Made by a program: the position numbers and the translations under genes. Below the pieces are notes generated by a model, which did not search any database, was not told where the DNA came from, and saw only the letters and a program-made list of their open reading frames with translations. From an uncultured Ignavibacteriota bacterium (GTDB lineage: Bacteria > Bacteroidota > Ignavibacteria > UBA10030 > UBA8401), in NCBI GenBank assembly GCA_903861125.1, contig CAIOTF010000042.1:302477-366476 (forward strand): DNA of 64,000 nucleotides, written 5' to 3'. The stretch's first letter is position 1. Every line of letters begins with the position of its first letter. Below, piece after piece: positions 8,099-15,308 of this stretch.

Positions 8099-10276
8099 TT
8101 ACATTGAATAGCTCAACTTCAAAAACACACCGCGTCCTCTCGTTGTGAAACCATTGATCTCACTGTATTTCGTATCAAAAATATTCTCGACTCTACCGAT
8201 CAATGAAAATGAATCCGACAGAATTTGTTTGTGCGACAGGTCCAGAAGGAAGTAGCCGGGGACAGTGACATTGTTCAGCGCGCCGAACGGACCGAGTGAT
8301 GATTCGTAATAGACATCATCGCGCGGACCGACAACTGTTAAATCCACACTGGTCATAAAGAATTCAGGTTGAGAATACTGAATCTGCAAATGTGCAGTGC
8401 TCGGTCTGCGCACAAGTCCTTTCGATGTTACCGAACGGGTCAGGAATGCGCCGTTAGCGTATATCTGCACATGATTCCCCTGTGTTTGAACAGCATTGAT
8501 ATCCGATGCACGGTAGTTCAATTCCCCGGTAACGATACTTACATCAGCAGTAATATGCCAGTGGTCCATCACAAGGGCATTCACTGTCAGTTCAACTCCT
8601 CTGGTGTTCTGCGTACCGAGATTCAGATACGAATCACCCCGATAGTCATCCCGGAGGAAATCGTTTGCGAGCGTATCGATCCCAATATGTTTATCCCAAA
8701 GATAAACATACTCAATATAATTTTCGATGACAGAGTTGAAATATGTCGCAGAGACGTTCACTGATTTTCCCAATTGCTGGCGAAATCCTATTTCAAAAGA
8801 TGCAGACCGCTCCGGTTTCAGATTCTTATTCCCCCTCGTCACCGTTGATGTGTAGTATGTATCCGGTGCGTAAAGTTGATATAGCGAAGGAGCATTGAAT
8901 CCAGTCGAATACGAAGCAAAGAGCAGTCCATTTGTAAATACCCTGAACGAAGGACGAAGTTCATAGGTTGCATTCGTACCGAACGCATCATGATGATTGT
9001 ACCTGCCGCCGACTGAGACAGAAAGATCGCGAAGGAAGGAACTAATGGCTTCCCCGCTGATGTTCACGTGCAGAAACAAACTTTTTGTGGACGAATGTAA
9101 GTCCAGTGAATCGAGATTGGAATCAGATCTGTAAACGCCGTAAGAACTCCAGGAGAAAATATTGACGCTGTTGTTCATCAATTCGTTGTAGAGACCTGTT
9201 CCGATCACACCGTCAAAACCATTCAGCGTAAAATTATTCTGCAGTTCATGGGATATCGTTGTCCCCTCATACAACGACCGGTAAAATGAATGGTCAAACG
9301 TCCCCATTCTATCCACAACCGAGGAATCGTTCACGCTGGTCCTATTCATTGCGGAGATCCCTCCGATATATTGGAGATCCAGGAGGTCATTCACAGCATA
9401 GGATGCACCAAATGTGTAGAGGCTACGTTTGAAGTCCAGAGTATAGTTGTTATCATCAACATATGCACTACGGTCGATGTCGGTCTGCTGAGTATTATAT
9501 TTGTAGGAAAAATGAATGTCGAACCGCTCACCGTCGTAACCAATCTTCCCGTATGCGTCCAATTTATGAAATCCATCCCTGTCGCGATTTTTGAAAACCA
9601 ACGGATTCTTCACCGTATCGACCGTTGCATCCAGACCCTGCACAGCGGCATTGGAAAAACCGGTATTCACATACAGTCCTGTGTTATCCGTAAATTGCAC
9701 TGCGACATCTTCTCCTAGAAAGAATGTCTTTTTACCGAACATACCGCTTGACCCTTCTGCATTGATATGGAGCCCCTGTTTCGAGGAACGCTGAGAAATG
9801 AAATTCATCACTCCGCCGATTGCGGACGATCCAAACAGCGTACTGTGTGAACCGCGAACGATCTCCAGTCTGTCCATTCCGATGAATGAAAGCTCGGAAA
9901 GGTCAGGGGCATTGTTGACTGTTGAAGGATCGGCGATGCGCACACCGTCCACCATGACTGTAGTGTGGTTGCTGGAAGCGCCTCTGGTAAAAATGGTTTG
10001 GGTCATTCCGGGATTCTGTCCCGCACCGACAACGAACATTCCCGGCTGCCGGCCGATCAGTTCACCGATACTAACAGCAGCGGAGTTCTTTATCTGTCCG
10101 GCACTGATGATAGTCACGCTTCTTCCCACTTCTGCCGCCGGTTTGGCTGACCGAGTGGCCGAAACGATCACCTCGTTGATGGGAAAAACGATTGTGCTGT
10201 CATGACTTACGGATACGGGAAGTTCCTGCGCTGAAGCGTTGAACGACACAAAAAGTATTGCTATGAGATATTTCAT
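8099..10276 (-). CDS. btuB: TonB-dependent outer-membrane receptor, BtuB-like (cobalamin)
   Basis: The 725-residue protein has a signal peptide (MKYLIAILFVSFNASAQ), a TonB-box-like stretch (NEVIVSATR), a plug domain to about residue 160 (IGELIGRQPG, VMVDGVRI, RLEIVRGSHSTLFGSSAIGG) and a C-terminal 22-strand-type barrel with a terminal aromatic strand (GVFLKLSYSM). The plug wording is that of BtuB/colicin-I-type receptors. Substrate assignment to cobalamin rests mainly on the cobalamin riboswitch just upstream, which ends in a terminator next to the RBS (GGGGA). No BtuF/C/D inner-membrane transporter lies in the window; the adjacent DUF6580-like protein may serve that role. Confidence 0.88.
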   Translation of the reverse strand: MKYLIAILFVSFNASAQELPVSVSHDSTIVFPINEVIVSATRSAKPAAEVGRSVTIISAGQIKNSAAVSIGELIGRQPGMFVVGAGQNPGMTQTIFTRGASSNHTTVMVDGVRIADPSTVNNAPDLSELSFIGMDRLEIVRGSHSTLFGSSAIGGVMNFISQRSSKQGLHINAEGSSGMFGKKTFFLGEDVAVQFTDNTGLYVNTGFSNAAVQGLDATVDTVKNPLVFKNRDRDGFHKLDAYGKIGYDGERFDIHFSYKYNTQQTDIDRSAYVDDNNYTLDFKRSLYTFGASYAVNDLLDLQYIGGISAMNRTSVNDSSVVDRMGTFDHSFYRSLYEGTTISHELQNNFTLNGFDGVIGTGLYNELMNNSVNIFSWSSYGVYRSDSNLDSLDLHSSTKSLFLHVNISGEAISSFLRDLSVSVGGRYNHHDAFGTNATYELRPSFRVFTNGLLFASYSTGFNAPSLYQLYAPDTYYTSTVTRGNKNLKPERSASFEIGFRQQLGKSVNVSATYFNSVIENYIEYVYLWDKHIGIDTLANDFLRDDYRGDSYLNLGTQNTRGVELTVNALVMDHWHITADVSIVTGELNYRASDINAVQTQGNHVQIYANGAFLTRSVTSKGLVRRPSTAHLQIQYSQPEFFMTSVDLTVVGPRDDVYYESSLGPFGALNNVTVPGYFLLDLSHKQILSDSFSLIGRVENIFDTKYSEINGFTTRGRGVFLKLSYSM

Positions 10277-10287
10277 GATAAATCCCC

Positions 10288-10330
10288 AAAAAAAAATGGC
10301 CCAACCTTCAAAACGAAGAAAGCTGGGCCA
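10288..10330 (-). terminator. riboswitch expression platform: terminator upstream of btuB
   Basis: On the minus strand TGGCCCAGCTTTC pairs with GAAGGTTGGGCCA (13 bp with two G-U pairs, 8-base loop), directly followed by nine T and then the GGGGA ribosome site of btuB. Its place between the B12 box and the gene makes it a transcription attenuator controlled by the aptamer. No alternative antiterminator pairing was worked out. Confidence 0.85.
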
Positions 10331-10391
10331 AGAAAATGTGCATGCACGGAATATTTCTCAATCCATCCTCAGTCCTCGAAGGAGTATTGAA

Positions 10392-10528
10392 TAATATGGC
10401 GGCAGGTCTCCTGGCTTATGGCGCTTTCGGCGCCAATTACAGTTGCGGGTCAGCTCTCGATTGATCAATGAATGATCCACGAGATTCCCATTTTCACCCC
10501 GATAGCATTACCGGGGCACCGACATTAT
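10392..10528 (-). ncRNA. cobalamin riboswitch (btuB leader)
   Basis: Minus-strand elements in order are GGTGCCCCGG, a GGGGTGAAAATGGGAA segment, GCTGACCCGCAACTGTAA and the B12 box AGCCAGGAGACCTGCC, with a GGCGCCGAAAGCGCC hairpin between the last two. These are the conserved core motifs of the AdoCbl riboswitch in the correct order and spacing. The core is about 135 nt. It is followed by an intrinsic terminator and btuB, so cobalamin should switch the receptor gene off at transcription. Confidence 0.95.
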
Positions 10529-10531
10529 TAT

Positions 10532-10572
10532 GAAAAAGAACATTTGTTGTTCATTCAAACGATGAACAAATG
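10532..10572 (-). terminator. possible terminator after the DUF6580-like gene
   Basis: CATTTGTTCAT pairs with ATGAACAACAAATG (one two-base bulge), followed on the minus strand by TTCTTTTTC. It lies between the stop of the membrane protein and the 5' end of the btuB riboswitch, so the two riboswitch units are probably separate transcripts. No clear promoter for the btuB unit was identified. Confidence 0.5.
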
Positions 10573-10576
10573 CAAG

Positions 10577-11095
10577 TTATACTTTTTGCGCCGAAGTGTT
10601 CGGCAGGTATTTCATCGCCAATTCATAGGAACCAAAAAGCACCGTCACATAAAAAACATCACCAACAAGCGCATTGCGGAAGAAAGGAACAGCGGCTGCA
10701 TAACATTCGACCAATCCACCCATTGTCATCGGATAGAATGTACCGCTTTGCCAAACACCAAAATTTGTGACAACAAAGAACAGGACAGATCCGGCCAATG
10801 TGGAACCAGCCGTTATGCCGACCGATCTTCTGTTCGAAGCCAACATGCCTAAAAATGTAACAATGAGAAAACCACTGTAGACCCAAACTATCCCCGAATA
10901 GAATCCGAGGAAATAGTCGCTGATCATGAGTGCCGCCAAAGGAAGAATCGGCGCTATACGTTTGTCAAAATACATGCCGCCGAACAGTGCAATGGCCGTG
11001 ATCGGCGCAAAGTTCATCGGATGGGGAATCAATCGGGAAAACGCCGCTGCCAAAACCAACACAACACCTATAACTATTTTTGTGTTTGAATTCAT
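10577..11095 (-). CDS. DUF6580-like multi-spanning membrane protein under B12 riboswitch control
   Basis: The 172-residue protein is nearly all hydrophobic with about five membrane helices. It contains RLIPHPMNFAPITAIALFGG and LPLAALMISDYFLGFY, features I associate with the DUF6580 putative transport family, which resembles the small S-components of ECF vitamin transporters in size and topology. A strong AAGGAGCGAGT precedes the ATG. A complete cobalamin riboswitch with its own terminator and promoter lies directly upstream, and btuB with another riboswitch lies downstream. A role in corrinoid or precursor uptake across the inner membrane is inferred from this; no ATPase or EcfT gene is in the window. 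Confidence 0.8.
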   Translation of the reverse strand: MNSNTKIVIGVVLVLAAAFSRLIPHPMNFAPITAIALFGGMYFDKRIAPILPLAALMISDYFLGFYSGIVWVYSGFLIVTFLGMLASNRRSVGITAGSTLAGSVLFFVVTNFGVWQSGTFYPMTMGGLVECYAAAVPFFRNALVGDVFYVTVLFGSYELAMKYLPNTSAQKV

Positions 11096-11119
11096 ACTCG
11101 CTCCTTATGTATATACTTT

Positions 11120-11150
11120 AAAATGAAAATGCCTCAAACAATATGAGGCA
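11120..11150 (-). terminator. riboswitch expression platform: terminator upstream of the DUF6580-like gene
   Basis: TGCCTCA pairs with TGAGGCA around a seven-base loop and is followed on the minus strand by TTTTCATTTT. It lies between the second B12 box and the RBS and is the likely off-switch. Confidence 0.78.
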
Positions 11151-11207
11151 CGAAAAATTTTCAGGTTCAAAACTTTCTGCCACCTCATTCCACGAAGGTG
11201 AATCAAG

Positions 11208-11336
11208 ATCAGTATTGGCAGGTCTCCTGGCTTATAGCGCTTTTGGCGCTAATCACAGTTGCGGGTCAGCTTCCGAATGAACGGAATTCCCATTTTCACC
11301 CCGAATATTCTCGGGACACCAACACAAAGTATGGAA
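11208..11336 (-). ncRNA. cobalamin riboswitch (DUF6580-like gene leader)
   Basis: The minus strand reads GTTGGTGTCCCG, GGGGTGAAAATGGGAA, GCTGACCCGCAACTGTGA and the B12 box AGCCAGGAGACCTGCC, with an AGCGCCAAAAGCGCT hairpin between the last two. The core motifs are nearly identical to the btuB copy 0.8 kb away, while the peripheral arms differ, which points to an old duplication or independent retention. A terminator and the membrane-protein gene follow. Confidence 0.95.
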
Positions 11337-11358
11337 AAGATCAGTATTTCTTGAAATC

Positions 11359-11387
11359 AAGATACGATTTCATAAACCTGATGTCAA
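11359..11387 (-). promoter_or_regulatory. sigma70-type promoter of the second riboswitch unit
   Basis: TTGACA and TATCTT are separated by exactly 17 bases on the minus strand, and the predicted start falls just ahead of the riboswitch core. The -35 box overlaps the stop codon of the preceding flippase gene. Confidence 0.7.
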
Positions 11388-12835
11388 GTTGTTTTCAGGA
11401 ATAAGTTCTTTACCCTCTGCAGTTCTCCCTTGGTAAAGAATCCGATCAGGAACAAACTGTAACACCATAACAAAAATATTCCGCACTTCATCAGAATACC
11501 CACACCGGCGATCTTCACCAGGAAAAAAGCAATGGCAACCGAAAGGACCAGTTTACCGATCCGGACAAATTCATATTCGATATAATAGAATTTTTGTACA
11601 ACAACATAAAGCGATATCTCAACCATCAGATAGCCGAGCAGCGTTGCATACGCAGCACCCATTATGCCAAAATGCGGAACAAGAAGAAATGTCAGAACAA
11701 TTTTTGTAACCGAACCGGACAGTGATGTGGGAAAAAGATATTTCGTTTTCTTTTCGATCTGAATACCGGCATTGAGATTTGTCCCTATCCCGCTGAAAAT
11801 ATAGCTCAGCAGCACCAGCGGTACGACCTCAAGTCCCGACCAGTATTCCGGGGGAAGGATATATTTTTTGCCGAAAAACTTGTAACGGATGATGTGTTCA
11901 AGAAAAAAGGAAAGAGCCAGGAATATAAAAGCACTGATGGCAAGATAATATGTCATCACTCGCGCAAAAATGGATTTTGCATTGGGGTCTTTTGCGTGCG
12001 ACAAAAAGAACGGCCTCCACGCAAACTCGAACATACCGGTGATCAGCGCCATGAAAATTCCAAGGCGGTAATTTGCCTGATAAATGCCGACCGCTGAATC
12101 GTCCATCAATAATTTCAGGATCGGACGATCGACAAGCTGAAGCAGGATACCGGAAACGCCCACAGGAACAATCGGCAATCCGAATTTGAGCAGTTCTTTT
12201 AAGAGTCCTTTGTGGAAGGAGAACTTGATCTGCGCGACCACACCGGGGAGCAATAGGATGAACGTACAGACCGACGCTGCGAGATTGCTCAAAAAGATCC
12301 CTTCGATTCCCCACCGCAGGTAATAGACAGTAATGATGTTCAGAATCACCGTAAGCACGATATTGAACATCTTTGTGCCGGCAAAGAATTTCGCTTTCCG
12401 CTGCAGACGGAGCGATGCGTAGGGGATCATGACTATCGCATCAAAAAAGAGTATGCCGGAAGCAAAAAGAAGAATTTTTGACTGCGATACATCGATCTGA
12501 AACACAGACGTGAGCGGCGCCGCAAACAACAACATGAGAACGGAGTATAATCCGGAAACGAAAGCGATGGAAAGATACGGCGTGCTGAAGTTATCCTTAA
12601 CTTCACCGATCTCTTTGGAGGATGCAAACCGGAAATAGGATGACTCCATTCCGAAGCTGTAAAAAATAAAAATGAAGCCAACATACGAATATACGTTGGC
12701 AACGACACCAAATTCTGCAGTCGTCAGGATGTTCGCATACAATGGTACAAGGGCAAAATTCAGTAAACGCGCCAGGACAGTGCTGATGCCGTAGATTGCT
12801 GTATCTGCTCCAAGTCGCTTTATCTGTTCAAACAT
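11384..12835 (-). CDS. oligosaccharide flippase (Wzx/MATE-like)
   Basis: The protein has about twelve to fourteen hydrophobic helices over 483 residues and begins with the family pattern RLGADTAIYGISTVLARLL, in which a polysaccharide translocase of the MOP superfamily moves lipid-linked sugar units across the inner membrane. I start it at the ATG (MFEQIKRLG); a TTG seven codons earlier is in frame but has no better RBS. It is a second flippase besides the one in the main polysaccharide locus, lying apart from glycosyltransferases after nadC, so its substrate may differ. Confidence 0.85.
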   Translation of the reverse strand: MFEQIKRLGADTAIYGISTVLARLLNFALVPLYANILTTAEFGVVANVYSYVGFIFIFYSFGMESSYFRFASSKEIGEVKDNFSTPYLSIAFVSGLYSVLMLLFAAPLTSVFQIDVSQSKILLFASGILFFDAIVMIPYASLRLQRKAKFFAGTKMFNIVLTVILNIITVYYLRWGIEGIFLSNLAASVCTFILLLPGVVAQIKFSFHKGLLKELLKFGLPIVPVGVSGILLQLVDRPILKLLMDDSAVGIYQANYRLGIFMALITGMFEFAWRPFFLSHAKDPNAKSIFARVMTYYLAISAFIFLALSFFLEHIIRYKFFGKKYILPPEYWSGLEVVPLVLLSYIFSGIGTNLNAGIQIEKKTKYLFPTSLSGSVTKIVLTFLLVPHFGIMGAAYATLLGYLMVEISLYVVVQKFYYIEYEFVRIGKLVLSVAIAFFLVKIAGVGILMKCGIFLLWCYSLFLIGFFTKGELQRVKNLFLKTT

Positions 12836-12902
12836 AAGAAAATAATTTAGCCCCAAACCTCACTGATAAAAAATCAACGAAATATGGGGCCGAAAAGAAA
12901 TG

Positions 12903-13763
12903 TTACGGAAGATATTCCAGTGAAATATCCAATGCTTTTGGAGAATGCGTCAATGCTCCGACGGAAATAACATCAACACCTGTTTCCGCAATCGACCGGA
13001 CACTCTGCAAATTAACACCCCCCGATGCTTCTACTTCAATAATACCATTGATTAGTTTCACTGCTTCGTTCATCAGGTCAAGCGGATAATTATCCAGCAT
13101 GATCCTGTCTATTCCACCGATGGTCAGCAATTCTTTCACTTGCTCAATGGAAGTTGTTTCAACTTCGATTTTCATTTCCGTCTGATTCTTCTTTAGGAAT
13201 TCCTTGCACCGCTGAACAGCATTGGTGATACCTCCGGCCGCCGCTATGTGATTATCCTTGATCAACACCATCGAATCGAGAGCAAACCGGTGATTAATTC
13301 CCCCTCCGTCCAGCACCGCTTTTTTGTCGAGCACACGAAGACCGGGAACGGTCTTGCGCGTATCGGTGATCTTCGCTTTCGTTCCGGCAACAGCATGAAC
13401 ATATTTATGCGTGAGGGTGGCTATACCCGACATGCGCTGAAGAAAATTGAGCGCCACTCTTTCACCTGTCAGGAGACTCCTCACCGGCCCGTGTAATTGG
13501 CCTAGAGTCACTCCTTTTTCAACAAGGGCGCCGTCCTGTACGCTTGGTTCAAATGTAACCTGACCATCCACACAACTAAAAACAAGCGTAACAATATCAA
13601 TTCCGGATATGATTCCGCTCTCTTTTGCAATCAGTTCGGCTTTGCCAAGTTGTTCTTCGGGTATTAGCGATTCGCTAGTGATATCGCCGAAACCGACATC
13701 TTCGAACAGCGCCTGTTCGATAAGTCTGCCGATGCGGCTATCGTGGAGATAATTAATTTCCAT
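12903..13763 (-). CDS. nadC: nicotinate-nucleotide pyrophosphorylase (carboxylating)
   Basis: It makes nicotinate mononucleotide from quinolinate and PRPP in de novo NAD synthesis. The 286-residue protein has the N-terminal DVGFGDITSESL signature, the catalytic/PRPP region LLTGERVALNFLQRMSGIAT, the TRKTVPGLR motif, and the barrel segments GGINHRFALDSMVLIKDNH (shown in part) and EASGGVNLQSV. All key basic residues appear present. Its start overlaps the end of the Trm112-like gene by 11 bases. nadA and nadB are not in the window. Confidence 0.95.
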   Translation of the reverse strand: MEINYLHDSRIGRLIEQALFEDVGFGDITSESLIPEEQLGKAELIAKESGIISGIDIVTLVFSCVDGQVTFEPSVQDGALVEKGVTLGQLHGPVRSLLTGERVALNFLQRMSGIATLTHKYVHAVAGTKAKITDTRKTVPGLRVLDKKAVLDGGGINHRFALDSMVLIKDNHIAAAGGITNAVQRCKEFLKKNQTEMKIEVETTSIEQVKELLTIGGIDRIMLDNYPLDLMNEAVKLINGIIEVEASGGVNLQSVRSIAETGVDVISVGALTHSPKALDISLEYLP

Positions 13764-13911
13764 CGTTCTTGGGAAGTAGTATCGGTATTCCGTCCTTCAC
13801 TTCATAGACCGTTTTGCAAGACGTGCAAGTCAGCGTAGATTTTTTTTCATCATAGATCAGATCTGCTTTACATTCAGGGCAGCAGAGTATTTCGAGGAGT
13901 TCTTTTTTCAT
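13753..13911 (-). CDS. Trm112-like small zinc-ribbon protein
   Basis: A 52-residue frame starts MKKELLEILCCPECKADL and continues with the second cysteine pair TCTSCKTVYEV and the ending DGIPILLP. This is the UPF0434/Trm112 layout: CPxCK near the N-terminus, a CxxC pair and a DGIPxLLP tail. Bacterial members are small zinc-ribbon proteins, and the archaeal/eukaryotic relatives activate methyltransferases; the bacterial role is mostly unknown. A second ATG lies immediately upstream. It follows the thioesterase stop by four bases and overlaps nadC, so it sits in the accA operon. Confidence 0.88.
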   Translation of the reverse strand: MKKELLEILCCPECKADLIYDEKKSTLTCTSCKTVYEVKDGIPILLPKNDGN

Positions 13912-13915
13912 CATA

Positions 13916-14335
13916 TCAAAAATAGTTTTTCATTATTTGCATGTATTCCTGCGGCGGACGAACCGGCCGGCCGGTTTTTGCATTGGTAAATGCATGAACG
14001 GTCTGACCAGATACAAGAATTTCATTGTCATTATCCCTGGTGATCTCGTAATCAATCGTAATTTTTAATGTTCCCATTTCTTTCAATGTCGCTTTCACAA
14101 GTAGGATGTCATCATACAATGCGGATCGGCGATAATGTACGTGTGCTTCCACAACAACAAGGTATAACCCCGCTTTTTCTATTTCGGAATATACAACACC
14201 TATATTCCGGAACAGGTTTGTGCGTGCTTCCTCAAAATAGGTCAGATAGTTTCCGTGGTACACAACCTTCATCCCGTCCGTTTCGGCATATCGAACACGA
14301 ATATCCGTTGTGAACGAGACTCCCTTATCACTCAT
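13916..14335 (-). CDS. acyl-CoA thioesterase, YbgC/FcbC hot-dog family
   Basis: The 139-residue protein has the hot-dog signature [17 protein letters not shown] with the catalytic aspartate and the [10 protein letters not shown] helix that follows. Members hydrolyse acyl-CoA or acyl-ACP thioesters. The start chosen overlaps the accA stop by eight bases (ATGAGTGA), implying coupling with fatty-acid precursor synthesis; an upstream in-frame extension would read through conserved accA coding sequence. In other bacteria YbgC lies with the Tol-Pal genes, which are not seen here. Confidence 0.88.
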   Translation of the reverse strand: MSDKGVSFTTDIRVRYAETDGMKVVYHGNYLTYFEEARTNLFRNIGVVYSEIEKAGLYLVVVEAHVHYRRSALYDDILLVKATLKEMGTLKITIDYEITRDNDNEILVSGQTVHAFTNAKTGRPVRPPQEYMQIMKNYF

Positions 14336-15278
14336 TCCATGCACCCATATTGCAGAACTTTTCAATTCTGCGTTCCACAAGTTTCTCCGGTTTCAATTTT
14401 CGCAGGGTTTTGAGTTCATCCAGTAATGCATCTTTCAAGATCATAGCTGCCTGTTGCGGATTTCTGTGCGCCCCGCCTTGCGGCTCCGGAATGATCAAAT
14501 CAACAATCTTTTGTTCCAGCAAATCCGGCGGAGTTAATCGTAATGCTTCTGCTGCTTGCTCTTTGAATTCCCAACTCTTCCAAAGAATAGATGAACAGGA
14601 TTCCGGTGCAATAACGGAATACCATGTATTCTCCAACATCAAAATCCTGTCTCCCACGCCGATACCTAACGCACCGCCGGATGCCCCTTCTCCGATAATC
14701 ACCACGATAATGGGAACGGGGAAATGCGACATTTCAAAAAGATTTCTTGCAATCGCTTCTGCCTGTCCGCGTTCTTCCGCTTCCAGACCAGGGTAGGCGC
14801 CGGGTGTATCCAGCATCGTAATAATTGGGCGGTTGAATTTCACTGCAAGTTTCATCAACCGGAGAGCTTTACGGTATCCTTCCGGATTCGGCATACCGAA
14901 ATTTCGGTATAAATTCGATTTGGTATCGCGTCCCTTCTGGTGGCCGATGATCATCACCGGCTGATCTCCGAGCTTTGCAAATCCACCCACGATCGCTTTG
15001 TCGTCGCCAAAAGCACGGTCACCGTGCAATTCAACAAAATCGGTCGTCATGTTTTGGATGTAGTCGAGCGTGTAGGGACGCTCAGGATGTCGTGCTAGCT
15101 GCACACGCTGCCAGCGCGTAAGGTTGGAGAAGATGTTCTCACGAAGCTGACTTACTTTCTTTTCAAGGGTCTTCACTTCGTCGGAAACATCAACGTTATC
15201 GGACAGAGTTTTAATTTCTTCAATCTTCTGTTCAAGTTCGAAGATCGGTTTTTCAAATTCCAGGACAACTTTTGCCAT
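14328..15278 (-). CDS. accA: acetyl-CoA carboxylase carboxyltransferase subunit alpha
   Basis: This subunit with AccD transfers the carboxyl group from biotin to acetyl-CoA to make malonyl-CoA. The 316-residue protein has the coiled N-terminal part ([12 protein letters not shown]), [45 protein letters not shown] and the [16 protein letters not shown] oxyanion region followed by [14 protein letters not shown]. All are standard for AccA and its length is normal. accD is 24 kb away on the same strand. It lies 30 bases after the glycosyltransferase fusion and leads a unit with thioesterase, the Trm112-like gene and nadC. Confidence 0.97.
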   Translation of the reverse strand: MAKVVLEFEKPIFELEQKIEEIKTLSDNVDVSDEVKTLEKKVSQLRENIFSNLTRWQRVQLARHPERPYTLDYIQNMTTDFVELHGDRAFGDDKAIVGGFAKLGDQPVMIIGHQKGRDTKSNLYRNFGMPNPEGYRKALRLMKLAVKFNRPIITMLDTPGAYPGLEAEERGQAEAIARNLFEMSHFPVPIIVVIIGEGASGGALGIGVGDRILMLENTWYSVIAPESCSSILWKSWEFKEQAAEALRLTPPDLLEQKIVDLIIPEPQGGAHRNPQQAAMILKDALLDELKTLRKLKPEKLVERRIEKFCNMGAWNE

Positions 15279-15308
15279 ACGTACTCCGAAAGATTACGGA
15301 CACATTCT

